Notes: generated by a model from the letters alone, not told the origin. A stretch of 17,485 nucleotides of DNA from an uncultured Eubacteriales bacterium (GCA_900318545.1 ONLC01000065.1:1-17485), one strand, 5' to 3'; positions 1 through 8,867 are shown, numbered from the stretch's first letter. Numbers and translations: made by a program.

Positions 1-485
1 CTGTCATAGCGTTCCTCAAGCTCGACTATTCTTTCAGCTGCACCGCTTACTGCATCACACATTACTGTCCTGAAACCGCACTCTACATTTGCTTTTACAT
101 AGTCATCAAGCTCGAAATACATATCATAAGAGGCTGTGCAGCCAGTGGTAAGGTACTCCATTATCGCAAGCTTTGTAAGCCAGTAGATCTTCTCTCCGTC
201 AAGCTTAGCCTCCATCGGGAAGACACGGTCAAAAAGCCACTCCTGCAGGGGGAGGTCATCTGCGTAGGAACGCAGAAAGGTCATAGCCGAGTGAGTATGT
301 GCGTTCTTGAAGGAGGGCATAAGGAGGTTGCCGTTCAGGTCATACTCACGCTCGAAGCTTGCCTCTCTGAGCTTTTCCTCTGTGGGAGCTCCCACAAAAG
401 CGATTTTGTCCTTGTCCGTCCAGACCTCGATCTCCTCGACCTTATCGGCCGAGGTAAGGACTCTGCCGTTAAAAAATCTTATCAT
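1..485 (-). CDS. Amidohydrolase, MTA/SAH/adenosine deaminase-like (partial, C-terminal part outside window)
   Basis: Only the first 161 residues are in the window; the gene continues past the left edge. Translation from the ATG at 485 gives MIRFFNGRVLTS, a short beta-rich N-terminal region, then NAHTHSAM at about residues 55-62. This is the HxH metal-binding motif of the amidohydrolase superfamily, followed by LRSYADDLPLQEWL. The motif pair is typical of the 5-methylthioadenosine/S-adenosylhomocysteine deaminase group, which also includes 5'-deoxyadenosine and adenosine deaminases; the exact substrate cannot be told from this part. A GGAG lies about 8 bases upstream of the ATG. It starts 14 bp after the stop of the purine nucleoside phosphorylase gene, so the two are probably co-transcribed. 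Together they would deaminate an adenine nucleoside to the inosine form and then phosphorolyse it, a purine salvage pair. The remaining metal and catalytic residues lie outside the window. Confidence 0.85.
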   Translation of the reverse strand, partial: MIRFFNGRVLTSADKVEEIEVWTDKDKIAFVGAPTEEKLREASFEREYDLNGNLLMPSFKNAHTHSAMTFLRSYADDLPLQEWLFDRVFPMEAKLDGEKIYWLTKLAIMEYLTTGCTASYDMYFELDDYVKANVECGFRTVMCDAVSGAAERIVELEERYD

Positions 486-499
486 GTTGTATCTCCGAT

Positions 500-1336
500 C
501 TATTTATTTATTATTTCAGCGATCTGCTGAATGCTTTCTGTAACAAGGGCTCTGAAAATCGGTGCGACCTTATCGGCGCACTCCTGAACCTCTGCGTGGG
601 TGAGGGGAGTGGGGCTTATTCCTGCTGCCAGATTTGATATGCAGGACACACCGCAGACTCTCATTCCTGCGTGGTTCGCAGCGATAGCCTCAACTGCGGT
701 GCTCATGCCTACAGCATCGGCACCGAGGGCAGCTGCCATTCTGATCTCGGCAGGGCTCTCGTATGAGGGTCCTGTAAGCTGTATATATACGCCCTTTTGG
801 AGCTTTGTACCTATCTTTTCGGCACTGTTCTCTATCGCAGCTGAGAGCTCCAAATCGTAGATATGGCTCATATCGGGGAAACGCACGCCAAGCTCGTCGA
901 TATTCTCGCCTATAAGGGGATTTGGCACAAAGTTTGAGATATGGTCGGTTATGAGCATAAGGTCGCCTGCGGAGAAAGCCTTATTGATGCCGCCCGAGGC
1001 ATTCGTCAGAAACAGAGCCTTCGCACCCATAAGCTTCATAAGCCTTGTCGGGAGCACTACATCTTTGGTGGGGTAGCCCTCATAGTAGTGGACACGGCCG
1101 TCCATGATTACGGTCTTTACATCGCCGACATAGCCGAACAGGAACCTGCCCTTGTGACCGAGAACGGTCGAGCGTGGAAAGCTCGGGATGTCTTTGTAGT
1201 CAACGATCGCCTCGATCTTTACGGTGTCGGCAAAGCCGCCCAGCCCCGAGCCCAGCACCAGGGCAACATCGGGCACAAAATCGGTTTTCGCCCTGACAGC
1301 TTCAAGGCACTGCCTGAGTCTTTCTATCTCTTTCAT
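500..1336 (-). CDS. punA: Purine nucleoside phosphorylase (PNP-I family)
   Basis: A cytosolic enzyme that splits purine (deoxy)nucleosides with phosphate to base and (deoxy)ribose-1-phosphate. The 278-residue protein has the family motifs in order: LGSGLGG (phosphate-binding loop), LGHKGRFLFG, GRVHYYEGY, TNASGG (family NAAGG with Ala to Ser), GPSYESPAEIRM, GMSTAVEAIAANH, and SNLAAGIS, whose Asn is expected to contact the purine. The length fits trimeric PNPs. The start was set at the ATG at 1336 because an AAAGGAGG sits 7-8 bases upstream; an in-frame ATG at 1378 would overlap the preceding gene and has no such site. It begins 28 bp after the broken ABC permease gene, with no obvious promoter in the gap, so it may ride on the transporter transcript or on a promoter inside the permease. 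The deaminase-like gene follows after 14 bp. Confidence 0.93.
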   Translation of the reverse strand: MKEIERLRQCLEAVRAKTDFVPDVALVLGSGLGGFADTVKIEAIVDYKDIPSFPRSTVLGHKGRFLFGYVGDVKTVIMDGRVHYYEGYPTKDVVLPTRLMKLMGAKALFLTNASGGINKAFSAGDLMLITDHISNFVPNPLIGENIDELGVRFPDMSHIYDLELSAAIENSAEKIGTKLQKGVYIQLTGPSYESPAEIRMAAALGADAVGMSTAVEAIAANHAGMRVCGVSCISNLAAGISPTPLTHAEVQECADKVAPIFRALVTESIQQIAEIINK

Positions 1337-1364
1337 TCTGATCCTCCTTTTTATATGTGGGATA

Positions 1365-4222
1365 TTAATCCTCTCCAAGCTTCAGAGCCTGGCTTATCTT
1401 TATCTTCTTTATCAGTCTTCCGAGAATGATAAATGCTGACAACAGCATAGCTCCGATTATGATATATAGCTTTATGTAGTCGCCCCTGTCGGGGAGAACA
1501 ACGAACTCGGGAACTGACTTCGATGCATCAAATATGCTCTGGAAGAGAGGTACAAACAGGTCGCTTGTAACTCCGCCTATGAACATTGCCGTAAAGATCG
1601 CAACTCCAGATACAAGCACCTGCTCATAAACTATCATAGCGATTATCTCTCTGAATTTCATACCCATAGCCCTGAGTATTCCGAACTGCAGCGTTCTGCT
1701 CTTGATAGAGAGTATCCAGTAAATGAGGAAGCCGATAATGCACATTATCATAATGATTATGAACCCGAGGGTAAGAGCTCCGTTCATGCCCTGAAGCATA
1801 GGGTCATTTTTCTTTTCAATTATCTGCTGGCTCCTTGCCTGAATGTCGGTGAGCTCTATCTTTGCATTGTCTACCGATTTGTAGAAGTCATTGACAGATG
1901 CGTTATCTTCAAGCTTGAACCACACCTGATAGGGCTCAACGTTCGTAACTACCCTGACGTAGTCAAAGTTCATTATCGCAAAGTCCATATAGCTGCCGTC
2001 TTTGGTGGTCTTGTAGGGGCTGAGTCCGGGCCAGTAGTCAACAAAGGCAAGGACGGTAACATCAAAGTCATCATTTCCGCCCCATGTGCAGGTAACTGTA
2101 TCTCCGAGCGAGAGCCCGTAGTCCTTGAAGCTTGATGAAAGGATAACTCCCGGGGTGTATTCAGCGAGGGCATTCAGATAGTTGTTTATCTGAACGGGGA
2201 GCAGTCTGTCCTCAAAGCGAATAACCTCGGAGAACTCATGAGGAACAACTGTCATAAGCTGCACCTTGCTGCTTGTGTTGCTCGACTTTGTCTTTTCAAG
2301 GTCCTGATCGAGGTAGTCGTCACGGGAACGCTTGTTATCGCTGTCCTCATCGGAAGTCTTTGAGGTAACGTTCATTTTCGAGGAGGTTATCTTGACACCG
2401 TCCTTGCGGAATACTCTTGCGGCCTTCTCAACGCCTGCGAGCTTTTCAAATCTCTCAAAGGCAGGCTCAACGTAAGAGATAACAGTTTCGGTGTCCTCTT
2501 CTTCCTCTTCCTCCTCCTGTACAGGTGCCTGAGCCATCTGTGCTGCACCTGTCGGAGATACGCTCTGCTGAGCCTGTTCTATCTTGCTGCTGTACCATTC
2601 CTCCTGAAGCGCTCTCTGCCTGTTGCCGAGCGTCCGATATTAGTCAGCGAAACGTACTGAGCAGGACTCCACACACGCTTGCCGAGCCTTGCAATTATTC
2701 TGATGACGTATGGGTAAATTCTTATAAGGAAGAGCCCAAGACCGAGTATAAACGCAGTTGAGGCTACAAACATCAGCGGATTTACCGTTGCGGTAGTGTC
2801 TGTTACACCCTGCTTTATAAGGGTCTCCTGAGTTTTGTTGTGATAGTAAAGCCAGCCCACCGAGCCGCCCACCAGTATAAAGTCAAGGCAGACCTTTTCC
2901 CAGAGTGCGTGCTTTTTCTTCTTCGATTTTGACTGCTTGTGCTCAACGATAGTTGTCTTTGTGGCAGGAAAAATCGGAAGCATTGTAGTTACGAAGAACA
3001 CAGCTACCGCAATTGCCGCATAGACAAATGCCTGCACCGTAAGGTGAACGGGCAGGGACTTTCTGTTTACGAACTCCAGAAATCCGTTTGAAGCACCCAG
3101 TATTCTGCAAAGCCCCAGTCCTGCGAAGGGTCCTACCACCGCTGTGATAACACCCAGCACCAGCGATTCCAGAGCATAGATACCCATTACCTGAGTTCGG
3201 CTTGCACCTCTGCTCTTGAATACGGCTATCTCGTTTCTCTCCTGCTCAACATTGAGCTGTGATACCATGAACAGATAGAAAACAATCATCAGTATCACAG
3301 GTATCTGCAAAAGCCACAGCACCAGTTGAAGCTGGTCTGCACGCTTGGAGTAATCCTCCAGTATCTCAGTCGCGGGAACGCTGAAGCCTATAGAGTTTTC
3401 CTTAAAGTAATTCTTATGGGCTTTAAGCTTCTCCAGCGTGCTGTCGATCTCATTCATATCCATAGCGGAGTAGTCGATAGCAAAGTTGTGAGAGCTCTCA
3501 TTTATGTTCATAACGCCTGTATCTATGCCCTTTTCATACAGGGTATCATAGTCCATGAACACGAAGGCTGTGTATTGCGAGTCAAGACCCTCAGCCCAGT
3601 AGATGTCGTTAGGGTCCTTAACATCAAAGGTGCCGACTATCTCTATCTTTGCGGAGCCTGCATCATCGTGGAACACATCTCCGACCTCGTATACAGAGCC
3701 TACTGCCAGCTCGGTGGTTTTGAGCGACTTCTCAGTAGCGATACACTCAAACACTCCGTCCTCACGCTGAGCCGCTTCGGCCATTCTGCCCTGCTTTATG
3801 GTGATATGGTCGGCTATGCCGCTCATTCCTGCGATGGTGAACCTCGCCTGCGGCTTGCCTGCTGCAACCTCCATAGACTTGACATACATATACTCTCCCG
3901 AGATCACCTTTTTCTCGGCAGCACTGTCAAGCCCCAGCTCGGAGAACTTCTTTTCAGCCTTTTCATTGTAGCTGCTGATAGTTTCCTTCTGAGAAGAGGG
4001 TGAAATGTCCATTTTGAGCCTGTAGCTTGTGTTGTATGCACCGGGATATATCTCGTACTCCTTCTGGAACGACTCCATATCCTTGACGAGCATTCTCTGC
4101 AGCGATGCATTCATATATATCGGCACCGTACTCATCATAGCCGATGCCATTATAAAGCCTATCAGAAGGCAGAACACCATCCATTTGGTGTTACGCATCT
4201 TTCTGAACAATAAAGTAAACAT
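1365..4222 (-). pseudogene. FtsX/MacB-type ABC transporter permease, frame-disrupted with probable internal deletion
   Basis: The first reading frame (ATG 4222, AAAGGA just upstream, stop at 2579) gives 547 residues. TM1 is at about 13-34, an extracellular domain covers 40-290, three FtsX helices lie at about 297-322, 345-375 and 395-418 with the cytoplasmic motif EQERNEIAVFKSRGASR at 326-342, and two further helices lie at 445-460 and 483-510. It then reads YVSLTNIGRS and dies in low-quality sequence. The second frame, open from about 2609 to 1365, resumes with LQEEWYSSKIEQAQQ, a second extracellular domain and three C-terminal FtsX helices including ILRAMGMKFREI. In this family a membrane helix should stand between the IGRS region and the second extracellular domain; it is missing here. 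A deletion whose length is not a multiple of three, near 2606, explains both facts. A separate protein from ATG 2537 would lack its N-terminal anchor. The product is probably inactive unless the break is an assembly error. Confidence 0.8.
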
Positions 4223-4240
4223 GGAAAGTCCTTTCGCTCG

Positions 4241-5293
4241 TTATCTGATGATTATTTCGTCTCCTTCGCTGAGTCCCGATACTATTTCGCTCTGAGAGCC
4301 TGTAGAGAGCCCTACCTCAACGGGAACTGCCGTCTTTTCTCCGTCTTTGAGGACGTAGACTACCTGTTCTCCGTCAACCTTCTTTATAAGGTTGTTCGAG
4401 ATAACTATAGCGTCCTGAACGCTTTCCAGTACAAGCACCGTATCAGCAAGCTGTCCGACCGCATCGGCAGGGGGCGTGTCCTTGAAGCGGACATAAACTG
4501 TCTCGGCTTCGTAGGCTATGCCTGTTTCATCGACTGCGTTGTGGTCGTCCCTCTGATCTGCCTGATACTCAATGAGTGCCTCGGGAGTCATAAAAACTAC
4601 TCCGTCATAGTAATCATCATTTATTCTGATCTGCAGATCCATATCCATTTTGAACTGCGAAAGCTCCGAGGGCTTGATTGCTATGTACAGAGCACTCGTA
4701 TCAATAACGGTAGCAACTACCTGACCCGAGCTTACATTATCGCCTGCCCTGATATCGGAAATGCTTGAAACTATGCCGTCTATCGGAGAAACAAGCTCCG
4801 AGCCTTCCTTCTGAGCCTGCAGCTTTGCAAGCTCCTTTTCAATGAGCTGCTGGTCAACATAAGCCGAGTCTATCTGAGCCTGCGTACCGCCGCTCTCATA
4901 GATTATCTGCACATTCAGCTTAGCCTTCTCGACATTGAGCTCCTTCTGTTCTATCTGAAAGTCAAGGTCAGCTGTATCCAGGTCGCAGATAACGTCGCCC
5001 TTTTTGACCTCATCGCCTGCACGGACATAGAACTTCGAGATAACGCCGCTCTGCTTCTCATAGGAAAGAGGGTACTGTCTTTCAGCGGTAACGGTGCCTG
5101 TTGTTACGATCTTCTTCTCGAGATCTCTTTTCTTGGCGGTGACAGTTGTGTAGCTTACATCACTCGCCTTTACCTCGGGGGCTTCGAGTATCTCCTCCTC
5201 ATCGGGCAGAAGATAGCAGCCTGAGGCACATATCCCCACAGCCGCACAGATGGCAGCTGCTGTAATTTTTTTCAACAAAGCTTTCAAATCCAT
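4241..5293 (-). CDS. Membrane-fusion (HlyD/MacA-like) adaptor lipoprotein
   Basis: A 350-residue periplasmic-adaptor-type protein as found beside MacB-like ABC permeases in Gram-positive bacteria. Residues 1-25 form a lipoprotein signal peptide ending in a lipobox (ICASGC), with Cys26 as the predicted lipidated residue. Two half lipoyl-like motifs, GVISKFYVRAGDEVKKGDV (about 83-101) and SPIDGIVSSISDIRAGDNV (about 169-187), flank a helical hairpin at about 109-163. A beta-barrel region and a C-terminal domain ending LSEGDEIIIR follow. The start was placed at the ATG at 5293 because the signal peptide then begins MDLKALLKK and an AAAGGA lies about 10 bases upstream; the ATG at 5341 would add an improbable leader. 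The permease gene begins 18 bp after its stop. It would couple the permease to extracytoplasmic substrate or wall transit. No ATPase gene accompanies it here. Confidence 0.9.
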   Translation of the reverse strand: MDLKALLKKITAAAICAAVGICASGCYLLPDEEEILEAPEVKASDVSYTTVTAKKRDLEKKIVTTGTVTAERQYPLSYEKQSGVISKFYVRAGDEVKKGDVICDLDTADLDFQIEQKELNVEKAKLNVQIIYESGGTQAQIDSAYVDQQLIEKELAKLQAQKEGSELVSPIDGIVSSISDIRAGDNVSSGQVVATVIDTSALYIAIKPSELSQFKMDMDLQIRINDDYYDGVVFMTPEALIEYQADQRDDHNAVDETGIAYEAETVYVRFKDTPPADAVGQLADTVLVLESVQDAIVISNNLIKKVDGEQVVYVLKDGEKTAVPVEVGLSTGSQSEIVSGLSEGDEIIIR

Positions 5294-5358
5294 AATCAGC
5301 GATCCTTTCGCATGGGTCATTGTTTTGCGTACTGTGAGCACAGACGGAATATAAAAAT

Positions 5359-5377
5359 ATTATATCACTTTATTATA
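5359..5377 (-). promoter_or_regulatory. Tentative promoter of the adaptor/permease operon
   Basis: Two perfect TATAAT -10 hexamers on the minus strand lie 13 bp apart (complement of 5359-5364 and 5372-5377), 66-84 bases upstream of the adaptor ATG. Neither has a good -35 at 16-18 bp, so one may act as an extended or activator-dependent promoter. Only the -10 boxes are seen directly. Confidence 0.4.
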
Positions 5378-5440
5378 CCAAATTTCCGAGCTTTTTTCTA
5401 TAGCATATCAGCCAAATTTGCAAGGATTTTTCTGTGACAA

Positions 5441-5472
5441 ATAACAAAAGAGCCCTGCCGAAACAGAGCTCT
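5441..5472 (-). terminator. Rho-independent terminator of the carboxypeptidase gene
   Basis: On the minus strand AGAGCTCTG and CAGGGCTCT (5464-5472 and 5449-5457) form a 9-bp stem with one G-U pair and a 6-base loop, followed by TTTTGTT. It lies just after the stop codon at 5481. Confidence 0.85.
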
Positions 5473-5480
5473 CAAAAATA

Positions 5481-6983
5481 TCAGTAATTGTACTGTGAGG
5501 TGATGCCAAGGTATTCCTCTAAGCAGAGGCCGCTGTCATATACCTTCTTAGCCAAGTCCTTGCCGAGGTACCTTACGTGCCACGATTCATATTTGTAGCC
5601 CGTTACATTCTGCTTGCCCTGCGGATAGCGGATAATGAAGCCGTACTTCCAGCAGTTATTTGCTATCCAGCGAGCCTCGTTGGTGTTGTCGAACCAGCTG
5701 CTTGCGTAGTTAAGGTCCATTGCAAGTCCCGTCTGATGCTCACTGTGGCCTGCCCTTGCGGAGTAGGTATCAGCGGCAGCCTTGCCGTCACGGTTCACAT
5801 AGCTCTGATAGAGCCACCTCTGCGTGTCATACGAACGGAAGCCCGAGCATATCCACAGGCTTATGCCGTCCCTTGAGGCTGCGTTTCTCATCTCGACAAA
5901 CGCATTGTAGGTCTCCTTTGTGAGTCCTCCCGGGTTGTATGAAGCAGGCAGAGCGTAGGTCTTGTTTGCAATGAGTATGCCGTTTACATAGGTAACACCG
6001 TTTTTAGTGGTGATAGTATTCTTAGCGGTCTTTACCTGAACTATATTTGACAGCCAGCCAAGGTGCTCCTTGTTGTAGTCATCAAGCTTGCAGGCACGGA
6101 TAACAAACTTATAAGCTGTGTTATTGTCAAGACCTGTAACCGTATAGGAGTTTGTGGTCGGCTTTGCAATTCTTACCCACTTGCCGTTTTTCATCTGGTA
6201 AACTATGTACTGCGAGCACGATGTCCTGTTCCAGCTGAGCGTAATCGAATTGTAGGTTGATTTTGAAGCTTTCAGCCCCGAAACCGTTGCAGGGCAGGTA
6301 GCAGTTTTCAGCTGATCGGAAGCAGGCCCGTAAACAATTCTTCCGTCCGATGTTTTATAGTAAGCCTTAACGATAAAGTGTCTTCTGTAGGAGGGCGGCT
6401 GACCTGTTACTGTATATGATGTGCCTGCGGTCTTTGCGACCTCTCTGTAGCCCTCGGTGTATTTGAGGAAAACTCCGTAGCCGTCAGCATATTTGACAGG
6501 GCTCCAGCTGAGCCTTACCGATGTATCCTTGGTTTCTGCAGCCGTAAGACCTGTTACCTTTGCAAGCTCGGGAATGAACTCGCACTCGGTTTCGACGGTT
6601 TCTCCGTAGTGATATTTACCGTTATTGTCGCAGATAAAAGGCGTGACAGAAAACCTTGTAACATCAAGCGGCACCTTAGTCAGCACCGTGCTGCTTTTTC
6701 TGAATACCTGTCCCTTCTTGACCCACTTTCCGCCGCTGTACATCATAACATTACAGCCGAGGTAATCTCCCTCGTCCCAGCTGAGAGTGATCTTAGCCTC
6801 GGAGCGTTCAGCCTTTAAGCCTGTTATCCCGGGTACGGAAACGCTCTCTGCGCCGGCGTATATCATAGCCGACTGAGCGTTCTCACTCTGTGTGCCGAGC
6901 AGTACGCCCGAGCACATAAGCAGGCTTGCTGCCATAGCAGATACAGCTATCAGCTTTATCGGTTCTTTTATCATACCTTTCAT
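5481..6983 (-). CDS. Secreted D,D-carboxypeptidase (VanY, peptidase M15B) with three fibronectin-III domains
   Basis: A 500-residue exported peptidoglycan enzyme. Residues 1-30 form a signal peptide with a hydrophobic core (LIAVSAMAASLLMCSGVLLG). Three fibronectin type III-like domains follow at about 52-135, 140-228 and 231-320; each starts with a GLKA/GLTA strand and has the LSW motif. The C-terminal VanY domain covers about 335-490. It carries SGFRSYDTQ, the zinc motif SxHxxGxAxD (His416, Asp423) and ESWHVRY (Glu466 as catalytic base, His469 as ligand), so all catalytic residues are present. The expected reaction is removal of the terminal D-Ala from wall stem peptides. The FN3 repeats probably act as spacers or wall/carbohydrate adhesion modules. 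ATG 6983 has AGGAG 8 bases upstream. It is monocistronic with its own promoter and terminator. No van resistance genes are nearby, so wall maturation is likelier than glycopeptide resistance. Confidence 0.93.
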   Translation of the reverse strand: MKGMIKEPIKLIAVSAMAASLLMCSGVLLGTQSENAQSAMIYAGAESVSVPGITGLKAERSEAKITLSWDEGDYLGCNVMMYSGGKWVKKGQVFRKSSTVLTKVPLDVTRFSVTPFICDNNGKYHYGETVETECEFIPELAKVTGLTAAETKDTSVRLSWSPVKYADGYGVFLKYTEGYREVAKTAGTSYTVTGQPPSYRRHFIVKAYYKTSDGRIVYGPASDQLKTATCPATVSGLKASKSTYNSITLSWNRTSCSQYIVYQMKNGKWVRIAKPTTNSYTVTGLDNNTAYKFVIRACKLDDYNKEHLGWLSNIVQVKTAKNTITTKNGVTYVNGILIANKTYALPASYNPGGLTKETYNAFVEMRNAASRDGISLWICSGFRSYDTQRWLYQSYVNRDGKAAADTYSARAGHSEHQTGLAMDLNYASSWFDNTNEARWIANNCWKYGFIIRYPQGKQNVTGYKYESWHVRYLGKDLAKKVYDSGLCLEEYLGITSQYNY

Positions 6984-7027
6984 ATTATCACTCCTCTCAG
7001 AGCTTGTCCATACATCTATACATATAT

Positions 7028-7056
7028 ATTATAGCATAAACAGGGCGTTTTGTAAA
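7028..7056 (-). promoter_or_regulatory. Sigma-A promoter of the carboxypeptidase gene
   Basis: Minus strand TTTACA (complement of 7051-7056), 17-bp spacer, TATAAT (complement of 7028-7033). The -10 box lies about 45 bases upstream of the start codon at 6983. Confidence 0.75.
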
Positions 7057-7090
7057 GTCATTATTTGTACTTTTTAACGACAGCAAGCAA

Positions 7091-7120
7091 CAAAAAACCG
7101 CTCCGAAACTACGGAGCGGT
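7091..7120 (-). terminator. Rho-independent terminator of pckA
   Basis: ACCGCTCCG and CGGAGCGGT (7112-7120 and 7097-7105) form a perfect 9-bp stem with a 6-base loop, followed on the minus strand by TTTTTTG. It starts 17 bp after the pckA stop. Confidence 0.92.
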
Positions 7121-7137
7121 CATTGTTGATGTAATTA

Positions 7138-8736
7138 TCAGTCAGCCTTAGGACCTGCCTCAACGATTGCCTTGTCCATATCAGGATACTTCTTAGCGAA
7201 GTTGTCCTGGAACATCTTAGCAAGCTTGTTAGCCTGTGCATCGTAAGCAGCCTTGTCAGCCCATGTATCACGAGGATTGAGGATCTCAGCAGGTACATCG
7301 GACTCAGGAATAGCCTGAGGGATCTCAAGGTTGAATCTGTCATCGTGAACGAACTCAACATTGTTCTTATCAAAAGCATCGTTCAGAGCTGCTGTTACCA
7401 TAGCTCTTGTGAACTTCAGCTTCATTCTTGTACCGGTGCCGTAAGGACCGCCTGTCCAGCCTGTGTTTACAAGGTAAACCTTAGTGTTGTATTTCTCGAT
7501 CTTCTCACCGAGCATCTCAGCATACTTCTCAGCAGGCAGCGGCATAAAGGGCTCACCGAACAGTGTGGAGAATGTAGGTGTAGGCTCTGTGATGCCGATC
7601 TCTGTACCTGCTACCTTTGAGGTAAAGCCTGTAACGAACTGATACATAGCAGCTTCCTTGGTAAGACGGCTGATAGGAGGCAGAACGCCGAAGGAGTCAG
7701 CTGTCAGGAAGATGATAACGGTAGGGATACCGCCAACGCTCGGAACTGCTGCGTTAGGAATGTACTCGATAGGATAGCCTACTCTTGTGTTCTCAGCAAG
7801 GGTAGCATCGTCATAGTCAGGCTTTCTGGTATCGGGGTCGATAACAACGTTCTCTACCAGTGAGCCGAACTTGATAGCATTGTATATCTCGGGCTCGCCC
7901 TCAGCGCTGAGGTTAATGCACTTAGCATAGCAGCCGCCCTCGATGTTGAATACGCCGTTCTCAGACCAGCCGTGCTCGTCATCACCGATGAGCAGTCTGT
8001 TGGGGTCAGCGGAAAGTGTTGTCTTACCTGTTCCGGAAAGACCAAAGAACACTGCTGTATCCTTAGTAACAGGGTCTGCATTTGAAGAGGAGTGCATAGG
8101 AAGAACACCCTCGAAAGGCAGATAGTAGTTCATTGTGGAGAATACAGTCTTCTTGATCTCGCCCGAGTAGCCCGAACCGCAGATAACTGCGCACTTGGTC
8201 TCGTAGTCGAGAAGGATAGCAGCCTCAGAACGTGTTCCGTCAACCTCGGGAACGCACTTGAAGCCGGGAGCTGCGATAATGGTGAAGAAAGGATCACCGA
8301 AGTCAGCAAGCTGCTCCTCAGTAGGTCTGATAAGCAGGTCTCTGATGAAGAGATTCTGGCTTGCGAGCTCGTTTACGATTCTGAACTTCTTTGTGTACTT
8401 GGGGTCTGCACCTGCAAAGCCGTCGAACACATAGATGTCTCTGTTCTGGAGATAAGCAATAACCTTAGCCTTGATAGCCTCGAACTTCTCTCTTGTGATA
8501 GGGAAGTTTACATCTCCCCAGTTTACGTTCTTATGAGCCTCACCGTCATCAACGATGAACTTATCCTTAGCGGAACGGCCTGTGTACTTGCCTGTCTTAA
8601 CAACAAGAGCGCCTGTGTCGCTGAGCTGTCCCTCACCCTTGATGATAGCGTGCTCGGTCAGAACAGCAGGTGAAAGGTTGCGGTAAATAGCCTTAGGATT
8701 GGTGATACCGATTTTTTCGATTCCGTAAGTTTCCAT
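7138..8736 (-). CDS. pckA: Phosphoenolpyruvate carboxykinase (ATP)
   Basis: A cytosolic enzyme that interconverts oxaloacetate + ATP with PEP + CO2 + ADP. In rumen-type anaerobes it often runs toward oxaloacetate, fixing CO2 on the way to succinate. The 532 residues match the usual ATP-PEPCK length. Visible motifs are YTGRSAKDKF (about 51-60), the kinase-1a P-loop GLSGTGKTT (232-240), the kinase-2/metal motif LIGDDEHGW (249-257), NIEGGCYAKCI, and GWTGGPYGTGTRMKL near the C-terminus. ATG 8736 has an AAGGAGG 8-9 bases upstream. It is a single-gene unit with a near-consensus promoter, a 5'-end hairpin and a strong terminator, as expected for a highly expressed central-metabolism gene. Confidence 0.98.
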   Translation of the reverse strand: METYGIEKIGITNPKAIYRNLSPAVLTEHAIIKGEGQLSDTGALVVKTGKYTGRSAKDKFIVDDGEAHKNVNWGDVNFPITREKFEAIKAKVIAYLQNRDIYVFDGFAGADPKYTKKFRIVNELASQNLFIRDLLIRPTEEQLADFGDPFFTIIAAPGFKCVPEVDGTRSEAAILLDYETKCAVICGSGYSGEIKKTVFSTMNYYLPFEGVLPMHSSSNADPVTKDTAVFFGLSGTGKTTLSADPNRLLIGDDEHGWSENGVFNIEGGCYAKCINLSAEGEPEIYNAIKFGSLVENVVIDPDTRKPDYDDATLAENTRVGYPIEYIPNAAVPSVGGIPTVIIFLTADSFGVLPPISRLTKEAAMYQFVTGFTSKVAGTEIGITEPTPTFSTLFGEPFMPLPAEKYAEMLGEKIEKYNTKVYLVNTGWTGGPYGTGTRMKLKFTRAMVTAALNDAFDKNNVEFVHDDRFNLEIPQAIPESDVPAEILNPRDTWADKAAYDAQANKLAKMFQDNFAKKYPDMDKAIVEAGPKAD

Positions 8737-8770
8737 TACGAATGTCCTCCTTAAAAAAGATTTATGGATC

Positions 8771-8795
8771 GGAGCCCTGCAAAATGCAAAACTCC
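8771..8795 (-). promoter_or_regulatory. Hairpin at the 5' end of the pckA transcript
   Basis: In the minus-strand RNA, GGAG/CUCC ends enclose UUU/GGG wobble pairs and a UGCA/UGCA stem around a UUU loop. This 11-bp stem would lie within the first few bases after the predicted start site. It may protect the mRNA 5' end or regulate expression; this is inference. Confidence 0.4.
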
Positions 8796-8804
8796 CACAA
8801 TATT

Positions 8805-8832
8805 ATTATATCAGACTTTAAGATAATGTCAA
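8805..8832 (-). promoter_or_regulatory. Consensus sigma-A promoter of pckA
   Basis: Perfect TTGACA (complement of 8827-8832), 16-bp spacer, perfect TATAAT (complement of 8805-8810). Transcription should begin near 8797, leaving a 5' leader of about 60 bases. Confidence 0.88.
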
Positions 8833-8867
8833 TAGATTTCAAAAAGTACAGTTAAAAAATTAACAAA

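Noticed and set aside
941..1429. Long plus-strand frame opposite purine nucleoside phosphorylase
   Set aside because: It is antisense to a well-conserved enzyme gene and shows no domain or ribosome binding site.
1365..2537. Independent second permease subunit starting at ATG 2537
   Set aside because: It would lack the N-terminal membrane helix needed to place its extracellular domain, and family-like sequence continues upstream of that ATG in the same frame.
3326..4003. 225-codon plus-strand frame opposite the ABC permease
   Set aside because: It is a shadow of the permease coding sequence, with no ribosome binding site or recognisable protein pattern.
8852..8865. Terminator of aspartate kinase
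   Set aside because: GTTAA/TTAAC around an A-run is only a 5-bp AT stem; too weak to call.
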